Source of the DNA: Nanobdellota archaeon | Lineage (GTDB): Archaea > Nanobdellota > Nanobdellia > Woesearchaeales > JAGLGH01 | DNA: 6,894 nucleotides | Direction: 5' to 3' | Assembly (NCBI GenBank): GCA_023144115.1 | Contig: JAGLGH010000215.1 | Location: 1-6,894, forward strand | In this document: positions 1 to 3,900 of the stretch, one piece after another | How positions within the stretch are numbered: position 1 is the first letter of the stretch | Layout of the letters: the number at the start of each line of letters is the position of its first letter | The notes under the pieces: generated by a model | Seen by the model: the letters and a program-made list of their open reading frames with translations, nothing else | Databases searched by the model: none | Told to the model about the DNA's origin: nothing | Made by a program: the position numbers and the translations under genes

Positions 1-374
1 ATATATAAGAAATTAGTCACCCTGAAAGGCATATGCCAGTCGCGTGTCCAGCTTATTATGACTGGTCCTTTTACAAGTGACGGCGCAAAGCTGGTTTTTG
101 TCCTTATCGCATCTGCCCTCCCCACTATATAACCATCACAGTCATAGATTATATCAATATTTGGAATGTTTATCCTTGATGCAGTTGCGCTGGCTGCACT
201 TGTTCCTGTAAGCACAGCGCCAAGGTTTATCCTGATTGATGCAGATACCTGATCTTCAGCAATATGCTTCTGCTTATTTACTATGCTCAAGAAGAACCCA
301 AGAATGACAATGCCAGCAATAAGGATAAATATCCAGTTGAACTGTACCTCAATTGCACCTCTTTTTTTCATCAT
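1..374 (-). CDS. Prepilin-like membrane protein (WIF/PFRVTNF type), 3' end cut by window edge
   Basis: The frame is open from an ATG at 374..372 to the left edge, giving 124 complete codons and no stop, so the C-terminus is missing. The N-terminus reads MMKKRGAIEVQFNWIFILIA: a short basic stretch, then Gly-Ala with Glu and Gln, then one hydrophobic helix (about residues 12-31). This resembles an archaeal class III (type IV prepilin) signal, with a possible cleavage after KKRG. The exported part has one visible Cys (IIYDCDGY) and ends at the edge in WTRDWHMPFRVTNFLY. I recall this ending as a conserved signature of small DPANN envelope proteins of unknown function, but could not search for it. 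Two tandem ATG codons (374 and 371) leave the start ambiguous by one residue. The upstream A-rich stretch contains no clear Shine-Dalgarno sequence. It follows the 407..937 gene by 32 bp and is probably in the same operon. Pilin-like topology is well supported; a filament role is inference. Confidence 0.85.
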   Translation of the reverse strand, partial: MMKKRGAIEVQFNWIFILIAGIVILGFFLSIVNKQKHIAEDQVSASIRINLGAVLTGTSAASATASRINIPNIDIIYDCDGYIVGRADAIRTKTSFAPSLVKGPVIISWTRDWHMPFRVTNFLY

Positions 375-406
375 TTTAATCTTTTTTAATTTCTAGAATC
401 AATTTT
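375..406 (-). other. Short AT-rich spacer between the two prepilin-like genes
   Basis: These 32 bp separate the stop at 409..407 from the ATG at 374. On the coding strand the spacer is A-rich, has no GC-rich hairpin followed by a T-run, and shows only a weak purine stretch (AAAAAAGAT) before the start. It contains the 8-bp palindrome TTCTAGAA (391..398), which is too short to call an operator. The absence of a terminator supports read-through transcription. Confidence 0.6.
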
Positions 407-937
407 TTACCATGCACTTATTTCTGCGTATTCCCCTGTGCCCCTAAGCCTCAATACTGTTTTAGGGATAGCCACATCTACACAAAAGAATCCATTCTGG
501 ACTTGAAGTGATCCTATATTATAGCCTTCTGCAGAAACACCTTTCATGAGAAACATATTCTCCCCTGTGCAGTCTTTCCATGCATCATATATTAATGGAT
601 ATTCTGAGTGGATGTTTTCTATGCGATTTGAATCGGAACTAGTGATTTGAGAGAAACTTATGCATTTGTCTCTTGTATCAACAAAACACACTTTCTCAAA
701 TCTTTCAGGAATTTCAAGCTGCAACTTTTCAACAGAGCCATATTGCGACTCTATCTTTCCCACTTGTGTCTTTATCTCATTTGTCAGCTGCGTTATAATG
801 AGCCCCTCTGACTGCTCGCCAAACGTCTTGACTGCCTTATAGCCATAAATCAGAACAGCAGAGAATATTATCAATGCAAGTATATAGATGAAAACTTGTC
901 CTGCTATTTGCGCTTTTTTGTATTTAATTTTAATCAT
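407..937 (-). CDS. Prepilin-like single-pass membrane protein, 176 aa
   Basis: I take the ATG at 937..935 as the start because AGGAG lies 5 nt upstream of it. An in-frame GTG at 985 would add 16 residues that match no signal type and would lie wholly inside the preceding gene. The N-terminus MIKIKYKKAQIAGQVFIYIL is basic, then Ala-Gln, then one long hydrophobic helix (about residues 11-31), as in archaeal class III prepilin signals with a Gln near the cleavage point. The rest, about 140 residues, should be outside the cell. It has four Cys: a pair in the VCFVDTRDKC segment, one in KDCTGEN and one near the C-terminus in FFCVDV, enough for two disulfides. No catalytic motif is visible. The start overlaps the stop of the giant gene by 8 bp (ATGATTAA), which suggests translational coupling. 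I recall the GQVFIYIL...GY pattern from other DPANN genomes; its function is unknown to me. Confidence 0.88.
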   Translation of the reverse strand: MIKIKYKKAQIAGQVFIYILALIIFSAVLIYGYKAVKTFGEQSEGLIITQLTNEIKTQVGKIESQYGSVEKLQLEIPERFEKVCFVDTRDKCISFSQITSSDSNRIENIHSEYPLIYDAWKDCTGENMFLMKGVSAEGYNIGSLQVQNGFFCVDVAIPKTVLRLRGTGEYAEISAW

Positions 938-3900
938 TTCTTCTCCTGCGAGATATCTTTTTAAGATCAGCCATAGTATCTTCACCTTTCTTCTTTTTCA
1001 CCTTAGCTGCATTATCTTTTTTAATTTCTTCTTTTGATATCTTCTCCAGCTTTTTAAATACCTTCTCTTTTTCTGACTTTTTCTCTGCATCCTTTCTCTC
1101 TTCTTTGCCAAGCGTAATCCATTCTTCATCAATTCTCTTTTTTATAAGTTCAGGTTTGACAATCTCTCTTAACTTTGATATCTCTTCTGGTCTTTTAGCT
1201 ATAATTTCTCTTTTCTTTCTTTCAATTTCTGATTTTTGTCTTGCTTTTTCTCTTATTTTTCGCGCCAGCAGTTCACGTTTAGCAGGTACATTGACATAAG
1301 GTTTTCGCTGAACAGGGCTTGGCTGCATCTTCTTTCCAGGCAACCTTTGCTTTGCCTTGCTTAATATATTTGTATCTATAAATTGTTTTGTCTTTGCTCC
1401 CAGGTCTTTGAATATTTCTGGATTTTGCATATACCCATAATATCCGCCTCCAAGAATAGCGAGGATTATAATCAGAAGCAACAGGTATATCCATGTATGG
1501 GATTTGGGCATATCATCAGGGTCTGTTGGATCTGTTCCTTTCTTAATCTCTACACCATCATCCCATCCATCTCCGTCAGTATCTGCGCCCCATGGGTCTG
1601 TGCCATATCTTTCTTCTTCCCTATTGCTTAAGTCATCATCATCCCAGTCTTCATCACCATCATTTATGCCATTGCCATCTGTATCAGGATTATTTGGGTC
1701 TAGGCCATATTCCCCTTCCCATTCGTTTGAAATGCCATCATTATCATCGTCTTCTTTCCTGTCTGGCATGCCATCATTATCATCATCATTGTCAATAGCA
1801 TCAGGTATCCCATCATTGTCATCATCATCATCTTCATCATTAGGTATGCCGTCGCCATCTATGTCATCATCAAGATGGTTTTCTATGCCATCATTATCAA
1901 GGTCATTATCTTCATCCACATCATCAGAGTCTTTTATCCCGTCATTGTCATCATCATCATCTTCACCAGTGCATTCACCTATAGCATTCAATGGGCTGTC
2001 TGCAGTGTCGCACAGTCCGTCATTATCATCATCAGGATCTTCCCAGTTCTTAAGCCCATCCCCATCAATGTCATTATCCTGATCATTAGGTATACCGTCG
2101 CAGTCAAGGTCGTTCTGGGCGCATGCTGTGCATATTGAATCCTTGCATAGCAGCCCAGCATAACAATCACTATCTTCTATGCAGTTCATATCCTGGCTGC
2201 ATCTTTCAGGACAGATATCACCTCCACAGTCTATATCTGTCTCATGATTGATTAAAGTAAGATGATAATCTTTGCATGTATCTGTTTTGGCGCAGACTCC
2301 GTATCTGCAGTTGCCTGTTTCACAATCACTGTCTTTTTCGCAGCCGCTGTCTAATGGGCATTTTTCGCATCCTCCGCCACAATCAATTCCTGTTTCCTTT
2401 CCATTCTTTATGCCATCATTACAAGATGATTCTGCGCATGTGCCATTTTGGCAGAATCTGCTTGCGCAATGGCTGTTATCTGTGCATTTTGCTCCAATCT
2501 CGCATGTGCCTATATCCGAGCAAGTCCTGTCAAGGCAATCAGGATCAGCAGGATTAGTGCAGTCCTTATCGCATATGCCGTCAGAATATGGGTGACAACA
2601 GTCGCCTTCGCTTGATGTGCATATTCCGCAATCAGGATCTTCTCCAGTTAAGCAGTCACTATCGCATACTTCATCTGCATCGCGATTACAGCATGCATCC
2701 TTTATATTGATGCAATCTTCTGTTCTTATACAGCCTTCTGTGTTAATGGTGCACTCGTTGCATTCAAGATAGCCGCCGCCAAAGTAAGCTGAACCATATC
2801 CTATGCAAGTATTAGATGTTAAGTCTTTGAAAAGATCTCCATCGCATTCCTCATTACCATCTACCAGTCCATTTCCGCAGGTGTTTAATTCGACGCATGA
2901 TGATGTATCCAGGCTGCACTCATCACACCCAAGCTTCCCGCTTTTGAAATATAATGGAGAATATCCTGGACAGCTATCACTTGGAAGACCTGCGAAATAA
3001 TCTCCATCACATGTTTCTCCCTGATCAATGATACTGTTGCCGCATTGAGGCGGAGCAATGCATGCCCCTGTGTTTAGCTGGCAAGAATCGCAGGAAATAT
3101 TACCACCAATAAAACCTTTAAGATCAGTACAGCTTTGCACTACTCCAAAAGTATTGCCATCGCAGCTTTCTCCTGAGTTAAGTATGCTGTCTCCGCAGAT
3201 TCCAGAAACCCCTTCGCATCCAGATGTGTCAAGATGGCAACTTGTGCATATTATTTTTCCTCCAGTAAATATATTGTCATAATCATGGCACTCATCTGGC
3301 ACTGATCCCAGATCGTTTCCATCGCATTCTTCACCAGGATCCAGGATTCCATTGCCACATGAATCTATTGGGAAACATCCTGAAGTATCAATCATGCAAT
3401 TATCAAGGCATCTGATTGTGCCTCCAGTGAAATCAGGAATAGCCTTGCAATCATTGATTGCCCCATACACAGGTCCGTTCTTATCACATTGTTCTCCAGG
3501 ATCCAGGATTCCGTTTCCGCATCCAGGATGGCTGTCGCATCTTGATTTATCCAGTTCGCTGCAATCGCTGCTGCATCCAAGCTCGCCGCCAAGGAATGTG
3601 CTGAAATCTGTGCATTCATCAATAATCCCAAATACAGGACCCTCCTTATCGCACAGTTCCCCAGGGTCAATGAATCCATCTCCGCATCTTGGAGCCTGCT
3701 TGCAGAATACAGTCACTCCATCTGTTGATTCAGTCTGGCTTTCAAGCCCAACCCTGTTGAGAGCCAGTACCTCAAAATAATATGTAATGCCTACAGATAA
3801 ATTAAGATCTGTTATCCACTTCCATTCACTTCCATTCTCAGGATTTGATCCCCAGGTGGTATATTCTGGCTGAGTGATATTATCTCCATTTTCATCAAAG

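Noticed and set aside
391..398. Palindrome TTCTAGAA in the 32-bp spacer as an operator
   Set aside because: Eight bases in AT-rich DNA are expected by chance; there is no flanking symmetry.
938..985. Upstream GTG at 985 as start of the 176-residue pilin-like protein
   Set aside because: It has no good ribosome binding site and would add 16 residues before a well-formed prepilin signal. The ATG at 937 has AGGAG at 5-nt spacing.
1504..2082. Long plus-strand frame rich in Ser and Pro
   Set aside because: It is the antisense of the GAT-rich calcium-repeat codons; the Ser bias is a by-product of TCA/TCC complements, and no initiation signal or known domain is seen.
3392..3679. Minus-strand frame overlapping the six-Cys repeats in another phase
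   Set aside because: Wholly inside the strongly supported giant gene, and its sequence has no domain or start signal.
2715..3686. Regular repeats of about 162 bp considered as a CRISPR or other DNA-level array
   Set aside because: The repeats are diverged, in frame and explained by protein repeats with conserved Cys; there are no short identical repeats with unique spacers.
3352..3780. Plus-strand frame across the six-Cys repeats
   Set aside because: Antisense shadow of the repeat; its own internal periodicity merely mirrors the coding repeats.
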